In this document: positions 1 to 7,044 of the stretch, one piece after another
Numbering within the stretch: position 1 is the stretch's first letter
How the letters are laid out: every line of letters begins with the position of its first letter
Source of the DNA: Bacillus fungorum
Lineage (GTDB): Bacteria; Bacillota; Bacilli; Bacillales; Bacillaceae_G
Length of the DNA: 41,892 nucleotides
Assembly (NCBI RefSeq): GCF_002746455.1
Contig: NZ_NWUW01000033.1
Coordinates: 1-41,892, forward strand
Direction of reading: 5' to 3'
Translations under genes and position numbers: made by a program
Notes under the pieces: model-generated
Told to the model about the DNA's origin: nothing
The model's database searches: none
Seen by the model: the letters and a program-made list of their open reading frames with translations, nothing else

Positions 1-70
1 GACCAAACTTCTCTCGCTAAAGAAAGTTGGCCTATATTTAACTTACCAAATTACAGATGAAATAGAAAGT

Positions 71-99
71 GAAAATGTCACCTTTTAGGTGACATTTTC
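71..99. terminator. Perfect hairpin left of abrB, possible end of the upstream gene
   Basis: A 12-bp perfect stem (71-82 pairing with 88-99) has a 5-nt TTTTA loop. There is no good T-tract directly after it on either strand, so intrinsic termination is inferred only. In B. subtilis the gene left of abrB is rsmI (yabC) on the plus strand, and this hairpin would sit at its end. No coding region can be assigned with confidence to bases 1-70. Confidence 0.45.
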
Positions 100-127
100 A
101 TTGACAAAATCTTTTTTCAACAACGTG

Positions 128-161
128 AAAATAAGCTTCTCATAATTGAGAAGCTTATTTT
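128..161 (-). terminator. abrB terminator hairpin overlapping the stop codon
   Basis: A 15-bp perfect stem (128-142 with 147-161) has a TAAT loop and is A/T-flanked on both sides, so it could work bidirectionally. The abrB stop codon (157-155) lies inside the right arm. It is the natural 3' end of the abrB message and may also stop plus-strand read-through. Confidence 0.7.
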
Positions 162-439
162 GCTGTTTCGATATAATCTTGAAGCTCGTTTAAGATTTGC
201 TCAGCGCCTTCTTTGCTTAAGATGATTTTACCTTCAGCTAAAGATAGGTTACCATCAGATACTTCACCAGTTACTTGGCAAGTCATGTTTGGCTTATATT
301 TTTTTAAGATGATTTTCTCGTCATCAACGTAGATTTCAAGAGCATCCTTTTCTGCAATACCTAAAGTACGGCGTAATTCGATTGGAATTACTACACGACC
401 TAATTCATCAACTTTACGAACGATACCAGTAGATTTCAT
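155..439 (-). CDS. abrB: Transition-state regulator AbrB
   Basis: 94-residue DNA-binding global regulator that represses stationary-phase and sporulation genes during growth. The N-terminal SpoVT-AbrB swapped-hairpin domain (residues ~1-50, beginning MKSTGIVRKVDELGRVVIP) is unmistakable. The C-terminal half is the multimerisation region. The open frame extends 32 codons further upstream, but the ATG at 439 is preceded by a strong AGGAGG site and matches the family start. It is the only minus-strand gene in the window, divergent from metS. Its promoter and two Spo0A boxes lie just upstream, so it should be repressed by phosphorylated Spo0A. The AT-rich promoter of spoVG in this window is a classical AbrB target in B. 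subtilis. Confidence 0.97.
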   Translation of the reverse strand: MKSTGIVRKVDELGRVVIPIELRRTLGIAEKDALEIYVDDEKIILKKYKPNMTCQVTGEVSDGNLSLAEGKIILSKEGAEQILNELQDYIETAK

Positions 440-491
440 AATTCTTTTCCTCCTAAAGAAATAGTTTATAAGTTTCGAGTCTATTTTTAGA

Positions 492-508
492 TTCGTCATT
501 TTTCGACA
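492..508 (-). promoter_or_regulatory. Tandem Spo0A boxes in the abrB leader
   Basis: Read on the minus strand, TGTCGAA (508-502) is followed by TGACGAA (498-492). The two heptamers are in the same orientation with start points exactly 10 bp apart, one helical turn. Both fit the 0A-box consensus TGNCGAA and lie just downstream of the abrB promoter, where Spo0A~P represses abrB in B. subtilis. Confidence 0.8.
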
Positions 509-525
509 AAATACCCTATGGACAT

Positions 526-554
526 ATGATACCAATCATTTACATTTCCGTCAA
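526..554 (-). promoter_or_regulatory. Sigma-A promoter of abrB
   Basis: On the minus strand, TTGACG (554-549), a 17-bp spacer and TATCAT (531-526) form a near-consensus sigma-A promoter, with A/T-rich DNA upstream. Transcription would start around 519, just ahead of the Spo0A boxes. Confidence 0.75.
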
Positions 555-648
555 TTCTTTAATTCTATATTTTTTAAAAAGATTTATAGATTTCTTACTT
601 CTTATATATAATAGAATGTGAGTAATTTCTACTATTATTTCACTTTAT

Positions 649-890
649 TTTCTTGAAAAATTATGAATTGTAAGCGAGGATTGTATATTTTCTTGAAATA
701 TGAGTAATAGATGATGAAGATACCAGGCATTAGCTCGTTTCTATCCCACGTTAACGAGCGGTAAGATTCCAAATTCAACATGCGATTGGAGTAAAGAAGT
801 TAAGTGGAAGTCGGGTTGCTCGTAAAAGCCCGATTGGTGTGGGCTAATAATCAGTGGAGGATGGACACCCCCCACAGATTAAAGTTTCAC
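649..890 (+). mobile_element. Candidate short structured mobile element or RNA element before metS
   Basis: The block is bracketed by an exact 11-bp direct repeat, TTTCACTTTAT, at 638-648 and 885-895, so boundaries are uncertain within the repeat. It is richer in GC than its flanks and full of pairing. One stem is GCTCGTT/AACGAGC (733-739/753-759) and another is TCGGG/CCCGA (811-815/829-833). Two alternatives are mutually exclusive: TGTGGG with CCCACA (838-843/871-876), or GTGGAGG with the C-run (854-860/869-875). The loop CCCAC (745-749) could also pair with GTGGG (839-843) as a pseudoknot. No T-box motif (GGGTGGNACCGCG) or S-box signature is present. TTTAT at the borders recalls the B. cereus-group bcr1 repeats and IS200/IS605 targets, and the 3' part resembles the structured right end of tnpB-type elements. 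Assignment is inference. A structured metS leader or free sRNA is the alternative. Confidence 0.4.
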
Positions 891-915
891 TTTATATATA
901 AGTTTTTGATATACT
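886..915 (+). promoter_or_regulatory. Probable metS promoter with extended -10
   Basis: TTCACT (886-891), an 18-bp spacer and TATACT (910-915) preceded by TGA give an extended -10 (TGNTATACT). The -35 lies within the right copy of the 11-bp repeat bordering the upstream block. It would give a leader of about 35 nt before the metS start. Confidence 0.5.
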
Positions 916-956
916 ATTTATAAATACATATGAGGTTATCCGGGAGGTCCAAAACA

Positions 957-2939
957 ATGACAGAGGAAAACAAATCCTTTTATATTACTACCCCAATTTA
1001 TTATCCAAGTGGAAAATTACACATTGGACATGCTTATACAACAGTAGCAGGAGATGCGATGGCACGATATAAGCGTATGCAAGGATATAATGTTCATTAT
1101 TTAACAGGAACTGATGAGCATGGACAGAAGATCCAAAAGAAAGCAGAAGAATTAAACGTTACACCACAAGCATATGTGGATAACATCGTTGCAGGAATTA
1201 AAGAACTTTGGGAGAAGATGGATATCTCTTATGATGATTTTATTCGTACAACGGAAGATCGTCATAAAGATGTTGTTGAGAAAATCTTCAAGCAACTAGT
1301 AGATCAAGGTGATATTTATCTTGATGAATATGAAGGTTGGTATTCTGTACAAGATGAGACATTCTATACAGAGCATCAATTAGTAGATCCAATTATGGAA
1401 GGTGACAAAATAGTTGGAGGAAAAAGCCCAGATAGTGGTCATGATGTAGAACTTGTTCGTGAAGAATCGTATTTCTTTAGAATGGGTAAATACGTCGACA
1501 GACTATTAAAGTTCTATGAAGATAATCCGCATTTCATTCAGCCAGAGTCTCGTAAGAATGAAATGATTAATAACTTCATTAAACCAGGCTTAGAAGATTT
1601 AGCAGTTTCTCGTACTTCATTTGACTGGGGAGTTCGTGTTCCAGGTAACCCGAAACACGTTATTTACGTATGGGTTGACGCATTATCTAACTACATTACA
1701 GCATTAGGTTATGGAACAGAAAATGAAGAGATGTATAAGAAGTTCTGGCCGGCAGATGTGCATTTAGTTGGAAAAGAAATTGTTCGTTTCCATACAATTT
1801 ATTGGCCAATCATTTTAATGGCATTAGATTTACCTCTTCCGAAAAAAGTCTTTGCTCATGGTTGGATTTTAATGAAGGATGGAAAGATGAGTAAGTCAAA
1901 AGGAAACGTAGTAGATCCAGTTACATTAATCGATCGTTACGGATTAGATGCATTACGTTATTACTTACTTCGCGAAGTTCCATTCGGATCTGATGGCGTA
2001 TTCACACCAGAAGGATTTGTGGAGCGTATTAATTTCGACTTAGCAAATGACTTAGGTAACTTATTAAATCGTACAGTAGCTATGATTGATAAGTACTTTA
2101 ACGGAGAAATCCCTGCATTTAAAGCAAATGTAACGGAATTTGATGAAACGTTAGTAGCGTTTGCAAAAGATACATTGAAAAAAGTAGAAGAGGCAATGGA
2201 GAATATGGAATTCTCTGTAGCGCTAAGTTCAATTTGGCAATTGGTTAGCCGTACGAATAAATATATTGATGAAACACAACCATGGGTATTAGCGAAAGAT
2301 GAGAATGATCGTGAAAAGTTAGCTTCTGTAATGGCTCATTTAGCAGAAGTACTTCGTCAAACAGGTATTATGCTTATGCCATTCTTAACAGTAGCACCAA
2401 GCAAGATGTTTGCTCAGCTTGGCCTTACTGATGAAGCTCATAAATCTTGGGAAAGTCTATCTACAATTGGCTGCATTCCAGCTGGAACAAAAGTAGAAAA
2501 AGGAAACCCAATTTTCCCTCGTTTAGAAATGGAAGTGGAAGTAGAGTACATTAAAGAACAAATGAAAAGCTCTGCTCCTAAAGTAGAAGAGAAAAAAGAA
2601 GAAGAACCGAAGGCAGAAGAAATTACAATTGATGATTTCTTTAAAGTAGAATTGCGCGTAGCTGAAGTACTATCTGCTGAACCTGTGAAAAAAGCAGATA
2701 AGTTGTTAAAAATCCAACTAGACTTAGGCACAGAAAAGCGTCAAGTTGTTTCTGGAATTGCAAAATTTTATTCGCCAGAAGACTTAAAAGGTAAAAAGGT
2801 TATTTGTGTAACAAACTTAAAACCTGTAAAATTACGCGGTGAATTATCACAAGGTATGATTTTAGCGGGTGAAGAGAATGGCGTATTGTCATTAGCATCG
2901 ATTGACCAAAATCTACCAAATGGCACAAAAATCAAGTAA
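957..2939 (+). CDS. metS: Methionyl-tRNA synthetase
   Basis: Cytosolic class I aminoacyl-tRNA synthetase that charges tRNA-Met with methionine using ATP. The 660-residue protein has HIGH at residues 22-25 and KMSKS at 310-314. The connective region has no CXXC zinc knuckle that I can see. The anticodon-binding helical domain follows, then a charged linker, then a C-terminal EMAP/Trbp111-type tRNA-binding and dimerisation domain from about residue 557. The ATG at 957 is chosen because GGGAGGT lies 8-9 nt upstream and the protein then begins MTEENKSFYITTPIYYPSG. A frame-compatible ATG 27 nt earlier lacks a site. It is followed by a strong terminator, so it is probably monocistronic. A tRNA-Met gene lies further right in the window. 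Confidence 0.98.
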   Translation: MTEENKSFYITTPIYYPSGKLHIGHAYTTVAGDAMARYKRMQGYNVHYLTGTDEHGQKIQKKAEELNVTPQAYVDNIVAGIKELWEKMDISYDDFIRTTEDRHKDVVEKIFKQLVDQGDIYLDEYEGWYSVQDETFYTEHQLVDPIMEGDKIVGGKSPDSGHDVELVREESYFFRMGKYVDRLLKFYEDNPHFIQPESRKNEMINNFIKPGLEDLAVSRTSFDWGVRVPGNPKHVIYVWVDALSNYITALGYGTENEEMYKKFWPADVHLVGKEIVRFHTIYWPIILMALDLPLPKKVFAHGWILMKDGKMSKSKGNVVDPVTLIDRYGLDALRYYLLREVPFGSDGVFTPEGFVERINFDLANDLGNLLNRTVAMIDKYFNGEIPAFKANVTEFDETLVAFAKDTLKKVEEAMENMEFSVALSSIWQLVSRTNKYIDETQPWVLAKDENDREKLASVMAHLAEVLRQTGIMLMPFLTVAPSKMFAQLGLTDEAHKSWESLSTIGCIPAGTKVEKGNPIFPRLEMEVEVEYIKEQMKSSAPKVEEKKEEEPKAEEITIDDFFKVELRVAEVLSAEPVKKADKLLKIQLDLGTEKRQVVSGIAKFYSPEDLKGKKVICVTNLKPVKLRGELSQGMILAGEENGVLSLASIDQNLPNGTKIK

Positions 2940-2949
2940 TTAAGACAAG

Positions 2950-2998
2950 AAAAGAGATGTTTCACGTGTAACATGTGTGAAGCGTCTTTTTTCTTTTT
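2950..2998 (+). terminator. metS terminator
   Basis: A 16-bp stem including G-T pairs (2950-2965 with 2977-2992) runs straight into a T-rich tail. Intrinsic terminator 11 nt after the metS stop. Confidence 0.85.
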
Positions 2999-3105
2999 AC
3001 ACTCTCTATTTTTGCATTAAGATTGTAGTATTGTTATCGTTAAGTTATTAAAGAGCTTATTTGTGTAGAATAAATTTGATTTCAATATAAAAGGAGTTAT
3101 GTATT

Positions 3106-3873
3106 ATGTTGTTTGATACACATTCACATTTGAATGCAGAACAATTTGAAGAAGATTTGCAAGAAGTTATTGCACGAATGAAAGAAGTGGGAGTTACTTA
3201 TACAGTTGTTGTTGGTTTTGATGAAGTAACGATAAAAAAGGCGATTGAATTAGCTGAAGCCTATGATTTCATTTACGCTGCAGTTGGATGGCATCCAGTT
3301 GATGCAATCGATATGACAGAAGAACATTTAGCTTGGTTAGAAGAATTAGCTTCCCATCCTAAAGTAGTTGCACTTGGAGAAATGGGCTTAGACTATCACT
3401 GGGATAAGTCTCCAAAAGAAATACAGAAGGAAGTATTCCGTAAACAAATTGCATTAGCAAAAAAGGTGAAATTGCCGATTATTATACATAACCGCGATGC
3501 AACGCAAGATATTGTTGATATTCTAGAAGAAGAGAATGCAGCTGAAGTGGGGGGCATTATGCATTGCTTTAGCGGTAGTGTAGAAGTAGCGCAGCGATGT
3601 GTTGATATGAACTTTTTAATTTCGTTAGGCGGACCAGTGACATTTAAAAATGCTAAGAAACCGAAAGAAGTTGCTGCAGAGATTCCATTAGAGAAATTGT
3701 TAATAGAGACAGATTGTCCATATTTAACGCCACACCCATTTCGAGGGAAACGAAATGAACCGAGTTATGTAAAACTCGTAGCAGAAGAAATTGCGAACTT
3801 AAAAGGAATTTCTTATGAGGAAGTAGCAGAAATAACAACGAAAAATGCAAAAGCTTTATTTGGTGTTGAATAA
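3106..3873 (+). CDS. tatD: TatD-family metal-dependent deoxyribonuclease (YabD)
   Basis: 255-residue TIM-barrel metallohydrolase of the TatD DNase family, with 3'-5' exonuclease and repair-type activity in characterised relatives. Metal ligands are where the family has them: H6 and H8 in DTHSHLN, E92 in GEMGLDYH, H128 in IIHNRD, H153 in MHCFSG and D203 in ETDCPYL. AAGGAG sits 9-10 nt before the ATG. It lies between metS and rnmV as in B. subtilis, but the large yabE gene that follows it there is absent here. Family assignment is firm; the physiological substrate is not known from sequence. Confidence 0.95.
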   Translation: MLFDTHSHLNAEQFEEDLQEVIARMKEVGVTYTVVVGFDEVTIKKAIELAEAYDFIYAAVGWHPVDAIDMTEEHLAWLEELASHPKVVALGEMGLDYHWDKSPKEIQKEVFRKQIALAKKVKLPIIIHNRDATQDIVDILEEENAAEVGGIMHCFSGSVEVAQRCVDMNFLISLGGPVTFKNAKKPKEVAAEIPLEKLLIETDCPYLTPHPFRGKRNEPSYVKLVAEEIANLKGISYEEVAEITTKNAKALFGVE

Positions 3874-3905
3874 AAAGGAGTGGGAGAACCCATTCTTTTT
3901 TTATT
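3874..3905 (+). terminator. tatD terminator
   Basis: An 11-bp stem (3874-3884 with 3889-3899) has an AGAA loop and is followed by a run of T. It begins at the base after the stop codon. Confidence 0.85.
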
Positions 3906-4089
3906 TTTATGAAAAAATAGGAGGAGTGATAGAGAAAATAAGGGCGAATGAGGAAGTGTTACAATAAGGAGAGAGAACAAAGTTTTGGACATTCTATTTT
4001 TTAAAATGTAAGAATGGGGAAAATAATAATGGAAAAGTCGTCATTTTTTTGTTTTACTAAGTAGAGACGAAACGAGTGTGGAGGCAAGC

Positions 4090-4647
4090 ATGAAAATTAA
4101 AGAGATTATCGTTGTAGAAGGTAAAGATGATACAGTTGCGATTAAGCGTGCTGTTGATGCGGATACAATTGAAACGAACGGTTCAGCAATCGGTGATCAT
4201 GTTATTGAACAAGTTAAATTAGCGCTGCAAAAACGAGGCGTTATTATTTTCACGGATCCGGATTATCCTGGAGAGCGTATTCGAAAAGTTATTTCTGATA
4301 AGGTTCCTGGATGTAAACATGCTTTTTTACCGAAGGAAGAAGCACTTGCTAAAAGGAAAAAGGGCGTCGGAATTGAACATGCTTCTAATGAATCAATTCG
4401 CCGTGCTTTAGAGAATATACATGAAGAAATGGAAGCTTACACAAGTGAAATTAGTTGGAGCGATCTAGTCGATGCAGGTTTAGTGGGCGGAGAAATGGCA
4501 AAGAGTCGTAGAGAAAGAATGGGTAAGCTATTAAAGATTGGTTATACAAACGCAAAACAGTTACATAAACGTTTACAAATGTTTCAAGTTTCAAAAGAAT
4601 CGTTTGCAGAAGCTTATAAACAAGTCATACAGGAGGAAAGAAAATGA
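4090..4647 (+). CDS. rnmV: Ribonuclease M5
   Basis: 185-residue Toprim-domain endoribonuclease that matures 5S rRNA from its precursor in low-GC Gram-positives. The Toprim signature is clear: E10 in VVEGKDD and the acidic pair D56 and D58 in FTDPDYPG. The C-terminal part is basic and probably contacts the rRNA-protein complex. The frame opens at a GTG at 4078, but that codon overlaps the GGAGG site serving ATG 4090, so 4090 is preferred. Its stop overlaps the ksgA start by 4 nt (ATGA), so the two rRNA-maturation genes are translationally coupled. Confidence 0.96.
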   Translation: MKIKEIIVVEGKDDTVAIKRAVDADTIETNGSAIGDHVIEQVKLALQKRGVIIFTDPDYPGERIRKVISDKVPGCKHAFLPKEEALAKRKKGVGIEHASNESIRRALENIHEEMEAYTSEISWSDLVDAGLVGGEMAKSRRERMGKLLKIGYTNAKQLHKRLQMFQVSKESFAEAYKQVIQEERK

Positions 4648-5522
4648 AGGATATCGCAACGCCAAATCGTACGAAAGACATTGTTGAAAAGTATGGATTT
4701 TCATTTAAAAAAAGTTTAGGGCAAAATTTTTTAATTGATACGAATGTATTAAATCGTATCGTTGATCACGCTGAAATTGGTTCAGAAAGTGGTGCAATTG
4801 AAATTGGACCAGGTATCGGTGCGTTAACAGAACAATTAGCGAAGCGTGCTAAAAAAGTAGTTGCTTTTGAAATTGATCAGAGATTATTACCGATTTTAGA
4901 TGAGACGTTAGCTCCATATAGCAACGTTACAGTTATAAATAAAGATGTATTAAAGGCAGATGTGCATGAGGTGTTTAGTGAGCAATTTGAGGAAGGGCAA
5001 GATGTAATGGTAGTAGCTAACTTACCCTACTATATTACAACGCCAATTTTATTTAAATTGCTGGAAGAGAAATTACCGGTTCGTGGATTTGTTGTTATGA
5101 TGCAAAAAGAAGTTGGAGATCGTTTAGCTGCTAAACCTGGAACGAAAGAGTATGGTTCTTTATCAATTGCTATTCAGTATTATACAGAGGTAGAAACAGT
5201 TATGACTGTACCACGTACGGTGTTTGTACCACAACCAAATGTTGATTCTGCAATTATCCGTCTCTTAAAACGCCCGAAACCAGTTGTAGAAGTAACAGAT
5301 GAGACCTTCTTCTTTGAAGTAGTACGAGCGAGTTTTGCACAGCGTCGTAAAACGTTAATGAATAATTTATCAAATAATTTAAATGGTTTCCCGAAAGATA
5401 AAGAGCTGTTAGATCGAATTTTAACAGAAGTAGGAATTGATCCAAAACGAAGAGGCGAAACGCTATCTATTGAGGAGTTTGCAACATTAAGTAATGCATT
5501 AGTTCTTCATAAATTGTCATAA
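4644..5522 (+). CDS. ksgA: 16S rRNA dimethyladenosine transferase
   Basis: 292-residue SAM-dependent methyltransferase (KsgA/RsmA) that dimethylates two adjacent adenines in the 3'-terminal hairpin of 16S rRNA during 30S assembly. Visible motifs are LGQNFLID (25-32), the SAM-binding EIGPGIG (53-59) and the catalytic NLPYY (126-130). The C-terminal helical domain is intact. It is coupled to rnmV by an ATGA overlap, with AGGAGG of its own inside the rnmV 3' end. A perfect terminator follows directly. Loss of this family usually gives kasugamycin resistance. Confidence 0.97.
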   Translation: MKDIATPNRTKDIVEKYGFSFKKSLGQNFLIDTNVLNRIVDHAEIGSESGAIEIGPGIGALTEQLAKRAKKVVAFEIDQRLLPILDETLAPYSNVTVINKDVLKADVHEVFSEQFEEGQDVMVVANLPYYITTPILFKLLEEKLPVRGFVVMMQKEVGDRLAAKPGTKEYGSLSIAIQYYTEVETVMTVPRTVFVPQPNVDSAIIRLLKRPKPVVEVTDETFFFEVVRASFAQRRKTLMNNLSNNLNGFPKDKELLDRILTEVGIDPKRRGETLSIEEFATLSNALVLHKLS

Positions 5523-5527
5523 GGGTA

Positions 5528-5562
5528 CAAAAGGAACAGTTCAACTTGAACTGTTCCTTTTG
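5528..5562 (+). terminator. rnmV-ksgA terminator
   Basis: A near-perfect 15-17 bp inverted repeat (5528-5544 with 5546-5562) has a tiny loop and ends in TTTTG. It separates the vegetative rnmV-ksgA unit from yabG. The yabG promoter begins 2 nt after it. Confidence 0.85.
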
Positions 5563-5563
5563 T

Positions 5564-5592
5564 CACCTTTCCCCTCCTAAATTCATACTTTA
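5564..5592 (+). promoter_or_regulatory. Sigma-K-type promoter of yabG
   Basis: CACC (5564-5567), a 16-bp spacer and CATACTTTA (5584-5592) match the sigma-K consensus (mACm, 16 bp, CATANNNTA) at every defined position. yabG is known to be sigma-K dependent in B. subtilis, so the assignment fits late mother-cell expression. Confidence 0.75.
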
Positions 5593-5632
5593 AAAACAGG
5601 TAAGATTGCCTAATGAGTTTGGAGGTAGGAGA

Positions 5633-6496
5633 ATGGCTTTACATGTTGGAGAATTAGTGGAACGACATTCTTATAAGAGGGATATACTTTTTCGTATTAT
5701 AGAGATAAAAGGCGAGATAGCTATATTGTTTGGAGAGGAAATTAGATTGGTGGCGGATGCGCCGCTTGAAGATTTAGTTAGTATAGATCAACGAGAACAT
5801 AAAAAAAGAGCGAAGCGTGAGAAAGAAACAATGGAGCGTACGTATCGTTTGTTTCAACAAGATTATGTATTAATGAAACAAAGGCATGAACATACTTCAA
5901 CTGGTGGATACACAAGTGAAGTAAATTATTTTCAAATGCCCGGACGTGTATTGCATATAGATGGAGACCCATTATATTTACGTAAGTGCCTAGACTTATA
6001 TAATAAAATTGGTGTTCCTGTACAGGGTATTCATTGTAAAGAAACAGAGATGCATGAAAAGGTAGTAGATTTAATAGATCATTTCCGCCCGGACATTTTA
6101 GTTATTACGGGGCACGATGCGTATACAAAATCAAAAGGGGTAAAGGGAGATTTAGCAGCTTATAGGCATTCAAGGCATTTTGTACAGGCTGTTCGAGAAG
6201 TGCGAAAAAAATATCCATCATTGGATCAACTCGTTATTTTTGCTGGGGCATGCCAATCACACTTTGAAGCATTGATTCGAGCGGGCGCTAATTTTGCTAG
6301 TTCACCATCCAGAATTAATATTCACGCACTAGATCCTGTATATGTGGTTGGTAAAATTAGTTTTACGTCATTTATGGAGAGAGTCAATGTATGGGATGTT
6401 GTACGTAATACGATTACTGGCGAAAAGGGACTTGGCGGGATTGAGACGAGGGGGATTTTACGAACTGGATTACCCTTTCAATATTATGAAGAATGA
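5633..6496 (+). CDS. yabG: Sporulation-specific protease YabG
   Basis: 287-residue cysteine protease of the mother cell that trims spore coat and related proteins during coat maturation. The family core is very conserved, including the blocks DILVITGHDAY and FAGACQSHFE. H161 and C207 in those motifs are the likely catalytic His/Cys pair. An upstream ATG at 5606 is in frame, but GGAGGTAGGAGA directly before ATG 5633 and the family N-terminus favour the latter. The sigma-K promoter just upstream and the terminator just downstream make it a single-gene unit. Confidence 0.95.
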   Translation: MALHVGELVERHSYKRDILFRIIEIKGEIAILFGEEIRLVADAPLEDLVSIDQREHKKRAKREKETMERTYRLFQQDYVLMKQRHEHTSTGGYTSEVNYFQMPGRVLHIDGDPLYLRKCLDLYNKIGVPVQGIHCKETEMHEKVVDLIDHFRPDILVITGHDAYTKSKGVKGDLAAYRHSRHFVQAVREVRKKYPSLDQLVIFAGACQSHFEALIRAGANFASSPSRINIHALDPVYVVGKISFTSFMERVNVWDVVRNTITGEKGLGGIETRGILRTGLPFQYYEE

Positions 6497-6523
6497 GCAA
6501 GGTACATATGTATCTTGCTTTTT
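6496..6523 (+). terminator. yabG terminator
   Basis: A 12-bp inverted repeat (6496-6507 with 6508-6519, centre CATATG) is followed by a T-run. It starts on the last base of the stop codon. Confidence 0.8.
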
Positions 6524-6733
6524 GTATGGAAAGGATTTAAATCAGCTTGGATAAAAAGAGGCAAGAACGCACAGACTACATAATGATACTTTTACAATAT
6601 AGTATTTCTTCTATCTATTTGAACGCATGATGCTTTTATAATGATATTGTCTGTGAGTTGCGGTTAATAATTGGGATAGATATATCGTGTTTTAAGTGTT
6701 CAATCTAAATTACAGCGAGGTGTAACGAAGTAT

Positions 6734-6994
6734 ATGTCAAAACGTTTAGATGAAATTAAAAGCGAGTTAGATCACCATCTTGGACAGAGACTGATGTTAA
6801 AGGCAAACAGTGGGAGAAGAAAAACTGTAGAACAATCAGGTGTACTTGCAGAAACATACCGTTCTGTTTTTGTTGTACAACTGGATCAGCAAGAAGATGC
6901 GTTGCAACGTGTATCGTATAGCTATGCGGATGTTTTAACAGAGACAGTAGAGTTAACATTTTATGGTGAACCTCATAATGAAGTGATTTTATAA
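6734..6994 (+). CDS. veg: Veg protein
   Basis: 86-residue small conserved protein of the Veg family (DUF1021). In B. subtilis it is abundantly expressed in vegetative cells and has been linked to biofilm matrix expression. Its biochemical activity is unclear. The start is MSKRLDEIKSELDHHLGQR. GAGGTG lies 11 nt upstream of the ATG, a slightly long spacing. A consensus TATAAT occurs at 6637-6642, but no good -35 lies 17 bp upstream of it, so the strong B. subtilis veg promoter architecture is not reproduced obviously. It is flanked by yabG and sspF as in B. subtilis. Confidence 0.95.
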   Translation: MSKRLDEIKSELDHHLGQRLMLKANSGRRKTVEQSGVLAETYRSVFVVQLDQQEDALQRVSYSYADVLTETVELTFYGEPHNEVIL

Positions 6995-7044
6995 TTCATG
7001 TATCGTTACATATATTCCCACAAATGAAAAGCTATATTATTTTG

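Larger units (their letters stand above)
555..956. other. abrB-metS intergenic region
   Basis: This long gap holds three things. 555-648 is very AT-rich DNA with a possible plus-strand sigma-A promoter (TTATAG 584-589, 17 bp, TATAAT 607-612). 649-890 is the structured block listed separately. 886-948 holds a better metS promoter and the ribosome binding site. TTTTCTTGAAA also occurs twice, at 648-658 and 688-698. No credible protein-coding frame was found. Confidence 0.6.

Noticed and set aside
1..86. C-terminal end of rsmI (yabC) at the left edge
   Set aside because: Two frames reach stops at 60 and near 87, but neither short tail could be recognised, so no partial gene is called.
795..832. 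5S rRNA fragment
   Set aside because: GAAGTTAAG followed by TCGGG resembles 5S rRNA, but the spacing is wrong and no further 5S sequence flanks it.
700..890. T-box leader for metS
   Set aside because: There is no GGGTGGNACCGCG box. The nearest sequence (AGGATGGACACCCC) matches only about 9 of 14 positions, and its TGGA would not pair with the A discriminator of tRNA-Met. No terminator with a T-tract follows.
858..920. Small ORF starting at the ATG in GGAGGATGGACACC
   Set aside because: The Shine-Dalgarno-like GGAGG touches the ATG with no spacing and the frame is buried in a predicted stem.
2438..2974. Minus-strand open frames inside metS
   Set aside because: Shadows of the metS frame without ribosome binding sites or recognisable domains. 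The same applies to other antisense frames in prs, spoIIE, ftsH and dusB.
3935..4000. Small gene between tatD and rnmV
   Set aside because: The only ATG-started frame is 18 codons with no spaced ribosome binding site and no recognisable product.
6601..6642. Strong consensus veg promoter
   Set aside because: TATAAT at 6637-6642 is good, but TTGAAC upstream is only 12 bp away and the 16-17 bp position has no -35, so a promoter is not listed.
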